From positions 30,749,446 through 30,813,445 of the forward strand of contig NC_044916.1 of assembly GCF_003576645.1 (NCBI RefSeq): DNA of 64,000 nucleotides. The letters are read 5' to 3'. The stretch's first letter is position 1; each line of letters begins with the position of its first letter. The translations under genes were made by a program, and so were the position numbers. Positions 37,839 through 47,620 of this stretch are shown piece by piece. The notes beneath the pieces were generated by a model that was not told the DNA's origin, did not search any database, and saw only the letters and a list, made by a program, of their open reading frames with translations. The DNA comes from Ipomoea triloba (taxonomy: Eukaryota > Streptophyta > Magnoliopsida > Solanales > Convolvulaceae).

Positions 37839-38712
37839 ATGTCTATAACTCGATCTGCTAATCGAGAAATATTGCCATATGATCCAGAAATAGAAAGAAC
37901 TCTACGCAACTTAAAAAAACAAGCTCGTAGGAAATTGGAGTTTAGTGCACTGGCTACTGATTCCCCATCTTCCTCACATTCTGATTTAGAAGAAAAATCA
38001 ATGGCTCAAAATCGGACTTTGAAAGAGCTTGGAGCTCCAAATTTAGATCAACAGCCTTTATGCATTACATTTCCTGCTTTAGATGCTAATGTACAATTTG
38101 AATTAAAATCTGGATTAATTCATCTTTTGCCCTCTTTTCATGGACTTGCAGCTGAAGATCCTCATAAACACTTAAAAGAATTTCATGTGGTGTGTTCAAG
38201 TATGAAACCCACGGGGGTTACTGTAGGAACAAATCAAGTTGAGAGCATTTCCATTTTCTTTGAAAGATTAAACAAAAGATTGGCTATACTATCTACCTTC
38301 CGGGAGCATCGCCACATGGAATGACTTGAAGACAGTGTTCCTTGAAAAATACTTTCCAGCTTCAAGGGCGGCCAACATCAGAAAGGAAATTTGTGGTATA
38401 ACGCAACACAATGGAGAGTCACTTTATGAATATTGGGAGCGCTTCAAGAAGCTTTGTGCAAGCTGTCATCATCACCAAATCACGGAACAATTACTTATTC
38501 AGTACTTCTATGAAGGACTCTTTCCGACTGATAGAAGTATGATTGATGCTGCAAGTAGAGGTGCATTAGTTGACAAAACACCAGATGTTGTAAAGAATCT
38601 AATTGCAAACATGGATGAGTCCTTCCCACTCAACCACACCCCTAAGTTATTAATATATATATATATATATATTTTTTTTCTAGTTTTTTTTTGGGTGAAA
38701 TGGAGGGACTGA
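37839..38712 (+). pseudogene. Broken gag of a Ty3/gypsy retrotransposon
   Basis: The first frame (ATG 37839, stop 38322-38324) carries the usual N-terminal gag region, ending in DPHKHLKEFHVVCSSM. The second frame (38326 onward) continues with the Retrotrans_gag core, including FLEKYFPASRA and GESLYEYWERFKKLC. The two halves lie in different frames: a frameshift near 38240 and an in-frame TAA near 38269 interrupt the conserved segment between them. The second frame then runs into a (TA)n and poly-T tract at about 38655-38692, where homology is lost. Protease, reverse transcriptase, RNase H and integrase are absent. The gag protein would form the particle core of the element; this copy cannot make it. 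Confidence 0.85.
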
Positions 38713-39270
38713 AAGGTCCGACGACTAACGCCGTCTACTATAAGGTAAGCCCGAAGGATCCCACTGAAGGAGACTCATCAAACTGTCCGGGGAACAATCA
38801 CATCAGGCAGCTAATGCTGCAGTAGCAAGCAAGTTTGCCTCCACACCAATTCATTGAAGCAAGCTGGGGGATGCTCTTACACTCTTACGTGGCAAGATTC
38901 CAAATAAATAAATAACTTTCTTTTGGCCTTTTTTTTAATAAAAAATAAAAATTAGACTAGTCCTTCATTGTACTATCGTCTCTACTGTCTAGGACAAACC
39001 ATCTTTGTCTTAAAAGAGATTATAATAGTGAGGAATTTCTTTATCTTAAAAGATCCGATAGACAGTTTGAACGTTAGACCCTTTTTTTTAATTCTTTTTC
39101 TTTTCCCTACTTCTATCGGATCTTTTCATTTGTTTGCTTTTTCTGTTTTTTTTTTTTTTTTTTTAAAGGAAACCTTCAAAAATTCTCTAAGGCTTGAGCG
39201 AAACTCAAGTCAAAGAGGGGGTTTGGAAATAGTTTTCAACAAGCAATAGACACGCCTCGGTTATACAGTT
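38713..39270 (+). mobile_element. Residual internal DNA of the gypsy element and duplicated promoter start
   Basis: 38713-38900 is GC-richer, contains AAGGTCCGACGACTAACG and CAAGCTGGGGGATGC, and resembles the 3' non-coding internal region of plant gypsy elements. This suggests that pol was deleted between the (TA)n tract and here. From about 39056 (GATAGACAGTTTGAACGTTA) the sequence matches 42671, the upstream edge of the second membrane-protein gene. A perfect 15-bp inverted repeat lies at 39048-39062 and 39111-39125. Confidence 0.4.
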
Positions 39271-39797
39271 CTTATATCGTGGACTGCGGTCCACGATACA
39301 TTGTGGACCGTGGTCTCAAAACGACGTCGTTTTAGTAAGTGAGAGATGGAGCTCGTAATTGACACTACAGTTTATCTCAAAAGATACTGTCTTACACTTA
39401 TTTTGATATTATCGAATGAAACTGTAGTTATATCGAAATGTAACTGTAGTTGTGTTGAAATGTAACTGCAGTGTATATGAACTGATACTGAATAACAGTT
39501 TCACATTTGTGTTTTATATTATCGAATGAAACTGTAATTATATCGAAATGTAACTGTAGTTGTGTTGAAATGTAACTGCAGTGCATATGAACTGATACTG
39601 AATAACAATTTCACATTTGTGTTTTTATATTATCGAATGAAACTGTAGTTATATCAAAATGTAACTGTAGTTGTGTTGAATGTAACTGCAGTGTATATGA
39701 ACTGAAAGTGAGTGGCGCGAATTCATCCGTCTGTTTTCATTAATCAAAACGACGTTGTTTTGATGCGCGGTCCACAATGCATTGTGGACCACGGTCA
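39271..39797. mobile_element. Fold-back element 1 with internal 110-bp tandem repeat
   Basis: The two ends are inverted repeats of about 50 bp: GTGGACCGTGGTCTCAAAAC with a perfect AAAACGACGTCGTTTT palindrome on the left, and GTTTTGATGCGCGGTCCACA to GGACCACGGTC on the right. Each end is itself palindromic (TCGTGGAC/GTCCACGA at left; a 22-bp perfect palindrome at 39769-39790 at right). The inside holds three copies, the last one partial, of a 110-bp unit starting at 39411, 39521 and 39632 and rich in AACTGTAGTT/AACTGCAGT words. No coding capacity; superfamily unknown. Confidence 0.6.
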
Positions 39798-40160
39798 CCA
39801 TGGTCCACAATGCATTGTGGATCATGGGTTATGGTTGATACTGCAGTTGTGTTGAACTGATACTGCAATTGTGTTGAAAGGATACTGCAGTTGTATTGAA
39901 ATGATACTGCAGTTGCGCGGAACAGAGGTCGTGTCATCCATCTGGACTGTAGCTGTGTTAAACGGATACTACAGTTGTATTGAAAAGATACTACGGTTAT
40001 GTTGAACGGATACTGCAGTTGTGTTGAACGGATGAATGGCCTCTGTTTCGTGCAACTGCAGTTTCCTTTCAACACAACTGCAGTATCTTTTCAACACAAC
40101 TACAGTATCCGTTCAACACAACTACAGTATCAGCTATAATCATGGTCCACAATATAATTT
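39798..40160. mobile_element. Fold-back element 2, related to its neighbour
   Basis: The left end (CATGGTCCACAATGC, then GGTTGATACTGCAGTTGTG) and the right end (GTATCAGCTATAATCATGG, then TCCACAATATAA) are inverted repeats of about 40 bp. Between them, GTTGTGTTGAACGGATACTG-type words repeat in plus orientation up to about 40030 and in minus orientation after 40055, so the element can fold on itself. It shares the GGTCCACAAT terminus with element 1. Confidence 0.55.
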
Positions 40161-40344
40161 GCAATAACCTCATAAGCTGCGTCACTTTTTCTGTTTTTTA
40201 CTTCCATATATATTCTATCCCGTGTTTATTTTATAAAACCGTGTAAAATAAACCGTGCCACCCTTCCTAAGAATAGATTCTTTTGCCAGGCCACTTTCCT
40301 GCTGCCTGCTATAGTGCCGTACCACACCCTTTTCAAGCTTAGCT

Positions 40345-40352
40345 TATATATA
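40345..40352 (+). promoter_or_regulatory. TATA box of membrane-protein gene A
   Basis: TATATATA lies 105 bp upstream of the ATG, in the context CAAGCTTAGCTTATATATAC, which is shared with gene B (CAAGCTTATATATAC). Confidence 0.55.
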
Positions 40353-40449
40353 CACTGTACTGCACGGTGGTGATCGAAAGACATTTTATTTCCTTCATAT
40401 ATATAGTCAATTCTCTCCTAGCTTGATCTCAACTTCATATATATCCAGA

Positions 40450-41004
40450 ATGTTTCCCAGAACAAGCTCCTCCATTTTCGCTTCTCTCAATATGGCATTT
40501 CATAGTTGGTTTATCTTCCACTGCCGTCACAATCCTAATGATGCCAATTCAATTCTTGCGTTTCTCACCTCAGTTCTCCTCAACTTTCTTGTCCTCAAGT
40601 TCCAGTCCCTCGACACCACACCCTTTAACACCCACACCAAAACCACTTACGTTTCCATCACCGCCTTCCTAGGTTATGTCATGGCGCGTGCAACTCAGCT
40701 CAGGTTGTCCTCATGGCTTCGCTATCGCCCCACCTACGCGTATGTTGTCGACCACTTTGTGTTAGCGTTTGGGTCGTTGGCGGTGGTTTCTTTAGCGTCT
40801 CTGTTGTTTCCTGACAGAGCGAGGCCGGTTCTTTACGTGCTCTCTGTGCTCATTCTCGCGGCTGAACCGGTGTACAAGACGATCAGGGAGTATCAGGTTC
40901 AGGTCCGCCGCCGCATGTGGGCGTTGCTTGTGAGTCTGCCGAGGATCATGGCTTTCCGCCGCCGTGTACAGCGGCAGTTGGAGTTGGAGATCCTCCCAGC
41001 GTAG
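40450..41004 (+). CDS. Unrecognised four-helix membrane protein, copy A
   Basis: I do not recognise the family. The 184-residue protein has four hydrophobic segments at about residues 35-52, 66-80, 102-120 and 127-141, so it is probably an integral membrane protein. It has a basic C-terminal tail (RRRMWALLVSLPRI, then FRRRVQRQLE), which suggests a cytosolic end. It has no signal peptide or known motif. The frame opens at a TTG at 40423, but the first ATG is 40450. The CDS is single-exon and far more GC-rich than its flanks. It is a near copy of the gene at 42899, with a shared TATA region, shared leader (GAAAGACATTTTATTTCC) and shared downstream sequence, so the two arose by tandem segmental duplication. 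Conservation concentrated in the coding part supports both being real genes. Gene A differs in having about 0.9 kb of fold-back transposons upstream. Confidence 0.8.
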   Translation: MFPRTSSSIFASLNMAFHSWFIFHCRHNPNDANSILAFLTSVLLNFLVLKFQSLDTTPFNTHTKTTYVSITAFLGYVMARATQLRLSSWLRYRPTYAYVVDHFVLAFGSLAVVSLASLLFPDRARPVLYVLSVLILAAEPVYKTIREYQVQVRRRMWALLVSLPRIMAFRRRVQRQLELEILPA

Positions 41005-42211
41005 CGTCACTAGCTAGCTTCAATTCATACAATCATACGTGGTTTTTAAGTATGCGTGTTCTATCATGTAAAACAGTTGTGCATGCATGTGAAAGCAACT
41101 TCGTCATTAATTAGGGGAAAATTATGTGTTTTATTACTATAGAAGAAATGATCGAGGGCGGGCAATTAAGTAAACTCCAGGTCTTAGTTATTTATAGTTG
41201 ACTGGCTCAAAATACTAGAAGGTCAAAGGTTATTCTGTTGCGGGTTAAACTTATACCATGATTATTAAAGTCAACAATCTGAATAATATAACTTCGATGT
41301 GATTGTTTGTTTTATTATTACATGATCTACACTCAACTTAAAGGTTGAAGGATATGGTGTTTTAGTAAATTGATTATGCTAAGGTTATAAATTATTATGA
41401 TAGATATGAGAAATATATATATATACTTCAATTTTTTATGTTAATTATACAATTTATAATATGTGACTTGTTTGTTCATTGTGTTAGTTTTGATTGAGTT
41501 ACGTTGTTAATAAGTATCTCAATGTAAAACACACAAATTAAGCTCAGTATAATCATATAAATGAATCTTTAAATTTAGGATTCAAACTTATAAGCAAGAA
41601 GAGTGTGTAGCTACTCCGGGGAGTCATGGATGGATTAGGGAAACGGTTCAAATGAACTACTCGTTGATGAGCTAATTAGGGGGCAGTCAACTTAGATACT
41701 ACTCTGATCTTTTGCAAAAGTCATATATACACTCTTATTTTGTATCATACTTCATACATTAAGAGAGAATGATGAAATTCTGTCAAATATACAAAATGTA
41801 CCCAATATCTCCACATAAATTTAATAACCATATATAAAACATAAAGTTTCAAGTCCTGACTCTCAACCGGAGCAATCTCACTCAGAAATAATAGCAAATT
41901 TAATGTGAAAAATTAACATGTCAAACGTGAGAATGATGTTATCATTTTTTAAATAAATTAAAAAAAAAAAAACTCTTACACATCAATTTCATTTCATGTA
42001 TAAGCATATAATGCCACATATTTGTTAAATTAGCAATAAGATGATGAATATGTAAATTTAGTACTTAATTCTACCTTTTTTTTACTAATTTAATTTAAGG
42101 AATTTCAATAGAGTTTTTAATTTAATTTTAAAGATAGAAACTCAATTACACTTTTTGTTTAGCTTATACTATTTATTTGACTGTTTTTTCAAACTTATAT
42201 AATAATATATT
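41005..42211. other. Downstream part of duplicated unit A
   Basis: Up to about 41895 this aligns with 43463-44430 downstream of gene B. It includes a SINE-like fragment at 41160-41290 (TTGACTGGCTCAAAATAC, then AAGGTCAAAGGTTATTC). The rest is AT-rich and without a gene. Confidence 0.55.
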
Positions 42212-42516
42212 GGCCTGTTTGGTAAATAATTAGCCTATCAGCCAATTTTGACATATTTGACCATTATTAGTTGTTTGATTTGGTTAAAAAAATCAATGTA
42301 AGTGTTTGGTTAATAAGCTTTTTGTAACTCCAAAATACTAAATTTCAAAAGGCTACTCAAAACAACATTTTTAATTAGCCTTTTTAGAAAATAAATTATA
42401 CCAAACAGCTATCAACTAACAGCTAATTTACCAAACACTTTCTACAATTAGCTAATATTATTAATTAATTATACATTCTAACCCAATTAGCTAACAATCA
42501 TTTACCAAACAGGGTC
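42212..42516. mobile_element. hAT-like MITE with target-site duplication
   Basis: The left end is GGCCTGTTTGGTAAATAA and the right end, reverse complemented, is GACCCTGTTTGGTAAATG. The element is 305 bp with palindromic AGCTAAT/ATTAGCT-type words inside. Flanking 8-mers AATATATT (42204-42211) and ATTATATT (42517-42524) match at 7 of 8 positions. No coding capacity. It lies between the two duplicated units. Confidence 0.8.
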
Positions 42517-42816
42517 ATTATATTTAATTATGCTAGTCATTACACATTGTATATTAGCCCATCATATTAATGTGAAGTGTTTAAGTTTTTTGTAACCAAA
42601 ATAATAACAAGTAAAACTCTAAAGTGGTGTGGAAATTGCAATAATACGGGCCATCCATCTTAATTAAGTTGATAGACAGTTTGAACCTTAGACCCTTTCC
42701 AATTTTGAATCTTTTGCACCTTTTATCTGCTGCCCTGGCCCTGCCTGCTATATATATATGTAACTATGTAAGCCCTAGCTCCAAAGTCAAAATTAAAAAC
42801 AATCGCTTTTCAAGCT

Positions 42817-42824
42817 TATATATA
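42817..42824 (+). promoter_or_regulatory. TATA box of membrane-protein gene B
   Basis: TATATATA lies 82 bp upstream of the ATG and in the same sequence context as the TATA box of gene A. Confidence 0.55.
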
Positions 42825-42898
42825 CGCGGTGGTGACCGAAAGACATTTTATTTCCTTCATAGTTAATTCTCTCTTTGATCTCCACTTCATATAAAAAA

Positions 42899-43462
42899 AT
42901 GCCTATGTTTCCCACCCTTTTCGGTTCTCTCAATATGGCATTTTACAGTTGGTTTATCTTCAACTGCCACAATCCTAACGACGATGCCAATTCAGTTCTT
43001 ACGTTTCTCACCTCAGTTCTCCTCAACTTTCTTGTCCTAAAGTTCCAGTCCCTCGATACCACACCCTTTCAAACCCACCCCAAAACCACTTACGTTTCCG
43101 TCGCCGCCTTCCTAGGTTATGTCGTGGCGCGTGCAACTCACCTCAGGTTGTCTTCATGGCTTCGCTACCGCCCCACCTACGCGTATGCTGTGAACCACTT
43201 TGCGTTAACGTTTGGGTCGTTGGCGGTGGTTTCTTTAGCGTCTCTGTTGTTTCCTGACAGAGCGAGGCCGGTTCTTTACGTGCTCTCTGTGGTGCTCCTC
43301 GCGGCTGAACCGGGCTTCATGGTGTACAAGACGATGAGGGAGTATCAGATTCAGGTCCGCCGGCGCCGCCGCATGTGTGCGTTGTTTGTGAGTCTGACGA
43401 GGATCATGGCTTTCCGCCGCCGTGTACAGCGGCAGTTGGAGTTGGAGATCCTCCCAGCGTGA
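42899..43462 (+). CDS. Unrecognised four-helix membrane protein, copy B
   Basis: This is the 187-residue tandem paralogue of the gene at 40450. The two proteins are very similar throughout, for example LTSVLLNFLVLKFQSLDTTP and FPDRARPVLYVLSV are identical in both. Differences are scattered substitutions, a shorter N-terminus (MPMFPTLFGS) and an extra Gly-Phe-Met before VYKT, plus small changes in the basic tail (RRRRRM). The same four hydrophobic segments and basic C-terminus are present. The first ATG is 42899; an upstream in-frame TTG is ignored. It is single-exon with no stop or frameshift. The promoter lacks the fold-back insertions of copy A, so B may represent the ancestral arrangement. 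Function unknown. Confidence 0.8.
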   Translation: MPMFPTLFGSLNMAFYSWFIFNCHNPNDDANSVLTFLTSVLLNFLVLKFQSLDTTPFQTHPKTTYVSVAAFLGYVVARATHLRLSSWLRYRPTYAYAVNHFALTFGSLAVVSLASLLFPDRARPVLYVLSVVLLAAEPGFMVYKTMREYQIQVRRRRRMCALFVSLTRIMAFRRRVQRQLELEILPA

Positions 43463-43837
43463 CTACTCACTAGCTTCAATTCATACGTAGTGTGTTCTAT
43501 CATGTAAAATAATAGTGCATGTGAATGCAAGTTCCTTATTAGGAAAAAATTATGTTGTGCAATAATCACGTGTGTAATTACTATTTGAGGGCGGGCAATT
43601 AAGTAAATTCTGGGCCTTGGTTATCCATAGTTGATTGACTCAAAATAAAAGAAGGTCAAGATCAAAGGTTATTCAATTGAGAGTTGAACTTGTAATTGTG
43701 TGATTATTAAAGTAATTTCGATGTGATTGCTTGTTTGTTTTATAATTATTATTTCATGATCTGTACTCAACTTATAGGTTGAATGATATGGTGTTTTAGT
43801 AAATTGATTATGCTAAGGTTGTAAATTCTGATATGAG

Positions 43838-43901
<64 letters not shown>

Positions 43902-45380
43902 CATTTTTTATGTTAATTATACAATTACAACATGTGACTCAATTGTTTGTTGTGTTAGTTTTGATTGAATTGTTAATAAGTATCCCAATGTAAAAACACA
44001 AATTGAGCTCAGTATAATCATATAAATGAACCTCTAAATTTATGATTCAAACTCATGAACTTTTAAATTTAGGATTGAAACTTATGAACCTTTAAAAAAT
44101 AGGATTGAAACTTATGAACCTTTAAAAATAGATTGAAACTTATAGATTAAGAAGAGTGTGTAGGTACTCCAGGGAGGTTCATGGATTAGGGAAACGGTTC
44201 AAATGAGCTAATTAAGGGGTCAAGGGAGCGGTCAACTTAGATATAACTACTCTTTTGCAAAAGTCATACTCTTATTTGTATCATACTTCATATATTAAAA
44301 CAGAATGATGAAATTCTGTAAAATAGACAAATATTATTGTTAAAATGTACCCAATATCTCTACATAAGTTTAATAACCATAAAGTTTCAAGTTAGATTCC
44401 CAACCGGAGCCGGTCTCACTCAAAAATGAAACGTGATGAGCTGATGGGAAATGCTACAGCTGAGAAAGATCCAAGTACCAGAACAGAAGTTGAAAATCAA
44501 CACAAAAATTCTTGACACTTGTGCACCTGCTAGTCTGACTTTGACTTACTACAACAAGCTCTGATAAACCATTTCCACTGTCACAACATAACACTTTATG
44601 TAATATATCCTCCACATTTCTTTAAGGAAAATGATAGAGTATAACTCCCACCACACCACATGTACAAATACTATAGTATTACTCTTTCTTTAATATATTA
44701 TCTACAACCATTCTTGCCTTGTCCCCCCTCTAGCAGCCAAGGCTCTACCCACAATATAATAATAAAGGTCACATGTATTCTCTACATATATATGCACCTC
44801 ACTTCTCAACTGCTGAAAAACATTGCAGATAAATACATTTAGCAAGCTGATGAACAAAATTTTGATTTTAGATAAGCATCTGTTTCCAGAATAAATATAA
44901 GAAACAAGCCAACTATGAGGCAAGCACAGAGAAGTGTGGTTGTTCTAAGCCAAAGCATTTCCTTGGTTATATTTGCCATACCAATTAACTTCCATACAGG
45001 CATAACAAAATTCACAGCACCACAGAGTTGCATCAAATCCAGGGAGTTGGTACAGGAAAAACAAAGAACAAAGAATTTTAGGTCATGATCAAATTCATGA
45101 AATTAAAACCACGGCTTCAACTGAAGTAGCCAAATTCTATTCCATATTCCATATCTTGTCCTTTACATATCTTAAGCATCCACCAGGCACCAACTACAAA
45201 AACTACCAATGTATCCTCCTCACTGACACTCCGAGATGAGAAAGGAACTAAACAGATAAACAACTGTTGATGAACTTCAGATAATAAGGTAGCATTCTTT
45301 TTCCTTCAGGGTAACTAAGTATATATGTTTATACCTCCAATTGAGGCACCATTATAGCAAACTGTAAAGCTCTCCGATCT
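43463..45380. other. Downstream part of duplicated unit B, then DUF1639 3' side
   Basis: 43463-44430 aligns with the region downstream of gene A, including the SINE-like fragment at 43595-43710. 44430-45380 should contain the 3' UTR of the minus-strand DUF1639 gene. A 64-residue minus-strand frame at 44839-45033 has one hydrophobic stretch (LLCACLIVGLFLIFIL) and is not recognised; it is probably chance. Confidence 0.45.
43841..43899. repeat. (TA)n microsatellite
   Basis: About 30 TA units. The equivalent place in unit A (about 41412-41424) has only about 6, so this tract expanded, or the other shrank, after the duplication. Confidence 0.9.
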
Positions 45381-46450
45381 TCATAAATTTCTTAAGGATA
45401 TAAACATCTGCAAGACACATTATAATCTCTTTAGCAAAATTTTAGCAACAAAAAAGGACGCAATCCCCTGCATTCCATTTAGCACAGTTGTGGTCACGGT
45501 TGCAGATATCATCTTTGCAAGATAATCAAGAATTCAGCTACATTATCTCCCATGTGGAATTTACATCTACAATAAACAATCAATTCCTCAGACCTCAGTT
45601 CCATATGTTTAAAATTAGGAACATTTAAATGCAGAAAACACAGACACATATACAGAAGATTGAGGGAAAAGAGTTCACCTGTGATTCGTGAGCTCGATAG
45701 GAGTCAACTGAGAGTCCTGCCAAATATAATCCAGGGAGAACATTCTGCAGTGCAGGGCAATGATGAATAAGCACAGTTACTTATTATGCAGATATGAAGG
45801 AGGATTATAAAAATGGAGAAAAAAGGGAATTCTTTTACATTGACTAGCTTCTGGACGTTTCTGGGCCGTTTCTTGGGCCGGCGAGCAGGTCTGGACCCAG
45901 TCAAGGAATACACGTCTTCCTCAATCTCTTCCTTGGACAGGGAGATCCACAGCTTCCGCTTCTTCTCCAGCCATTGATGCCCCCCTTGCCCTTGCCCCAC
46001 TCCTTCCACAATCCCTCTCAGCCGCTGGGACTTAGGCATATGGTTATGGCTCTTCTCCGCCTCCGCCATTTCACCGCTCCTCAACGACGCAGTTAAACTC
46101 GCCTTCCTCGGCCTCAGATTCCACGTCCTGGTCTCTCCTTCCTCCGGGATCACCACGACGCCGTTTCGCTCCGATTCCGGTTCGCGCGGTGTCGGTGGGC
46201 GCTCCTTCTCGGCGGAGCACGGGGAGGGGGAGAAGCGGGGCTGTGATCCGGGCGGAGGGAGGTCGGAGTCGGAACCTCCGTCGGAGACGGAACGGTGGCG
46301 GTTGGGGTGGGGATGTGAGTCGCGGCGGCGGAAGCGGTGGTTGGCGGTGGAGTTGTGGCCCCACCTCAGCTGCGATAAAAAGAAATTGTGGAGTGGTTGC
46401 GGCCTCTCCGGCGCTGTTGCCATTGTAGAAGCGTAAGAACCGATGTTCAT
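45381..46450 (-). CDS. DUF1639 family protein
   Basis: Exon 1 is 46450-45839 (204 codons), exon 2 is 45744-45679 (22 codons), and a proposed last exon is 45407-45381 (8 codons and TGA). All introns are GT-AG in phase 0, giving about 234 residues. The diagnostic DUF1639 core spans the first splice junction: ISLSKEEIEEDVYSLTGSRP, then a basic RRPKKRPRNVQK stretch, then NVLPGLYL from exon 2. A WNLRPRK motif lies at about residues 110-116. The start may be Met10 (46423) rather than Met1, since MATAPERPQPLHNF resembles the usual N-terminus of the family. The function of the family is unknown; the basic stretch could act in nuclear import or nucleic-acid binding, which is inference. The last exon is the weakest part of the model, because reading through the exon-2 donor also gives an open frame of 17 codons. 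Confidence 0.88.
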
Positions 46451-47561
46451 ACAACACTGTTTGAATGTATCTTTGGTGGAGAGTGAGTGAATTAACAGAA
46501 GATTTTTTTGGTGAAAGGAAGACGGAGAAGGAGAGATGAGTTACTGGTAAGGTGTATATATATATATATGACGTAAGGAGGAGGAGGAGGAGGCGCGGTG
46601 CGCACATATACGTACACCGCCGGAGTTTCTATGAGTATTTTCTGGCGATTAACATTTAACGCTCTATATATATATATATTTTTTTTTTATTTATTTATAT
46701 AAATAAAAACCTCAGCGCCCGGCACTCATCCGGCGAAAAGACTTGGTTGCCCTTGATATCGTTCGCCACGGCCACGCCTTCTTCTACCTACATCTGTTTC
46801 TCTCTGAGAATTTTGGAATTTGACTACTTCAAGAAGAATTAGTCCAATAAATAACTTTGAGTAAATATCCAATTTAATCCTACATGATTTTTATGCTTAA
46901 TTAAATAGTTAAATTCTTAGTTTTAATGATTTTATCCAATTGAATTCTCAACTATTAAAATTGAGAGTTAATTTGAGAAAAATCACTATAATCAATGATT
47001 AAATTGAGTCAAAATCACTATAGTCTAAATCTAACTTAAGTAAAACTACTACAGTTGAGGATTGAATTAGGTATTAATAGAGATAAAATTATGAAACTAT
47101 CTTAACAAATGATTCAATTGAGTAAACATCAAAGCCTAATTAAGCAAAATATATATATATATAAATCGTTTAATATTAAATCGAGAAAAATTATTATAGT
47201 CGAGAATTAGTGACACTTTAACGTTTGGTTAATAAAATGTTAAATTATCTTAGGGTATTTAGATCCATGTGTTTGATTGAAATGGAGCTATGTAGTATGA
47301 ACCTCTTTTGTTTAGGAGATATCTTTTATAATTATTTTTTATATTTTAATAATTTTAACATATTTTCATGTATTTCAATAAATCTTAAAATTAAAATAAA
47401 TAAATAAGATAATTGTAACATAGTACATGATTTAAAAATAATTAACTAAGAACTTGAACTTGAAAAACAAATTACTTTATAAGTTAACATGACGTAATAA
47501 AAATTAAAATAAAATATATAATTACAAAAATAATTAAATATAATATATATGATAAACTAAC

Positions 47562-47620
<59 letters not shown>

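Noticed and set aside
44839..45033. 64-codon minus-strand frame with one hydrophobic stretch
   Set aside because: It lies in the likely 3' UTR of the DUF1639 gene and has no recognisable homologue. Kept only as a note.
46071..46607. Alternative minus-strand frame over the DUF1639 gene
   Set aside because: It overlaps exon 1 in another frame and translates to Arg/Pro-rich low complexity. The DUF1639 core lies in the other frame.
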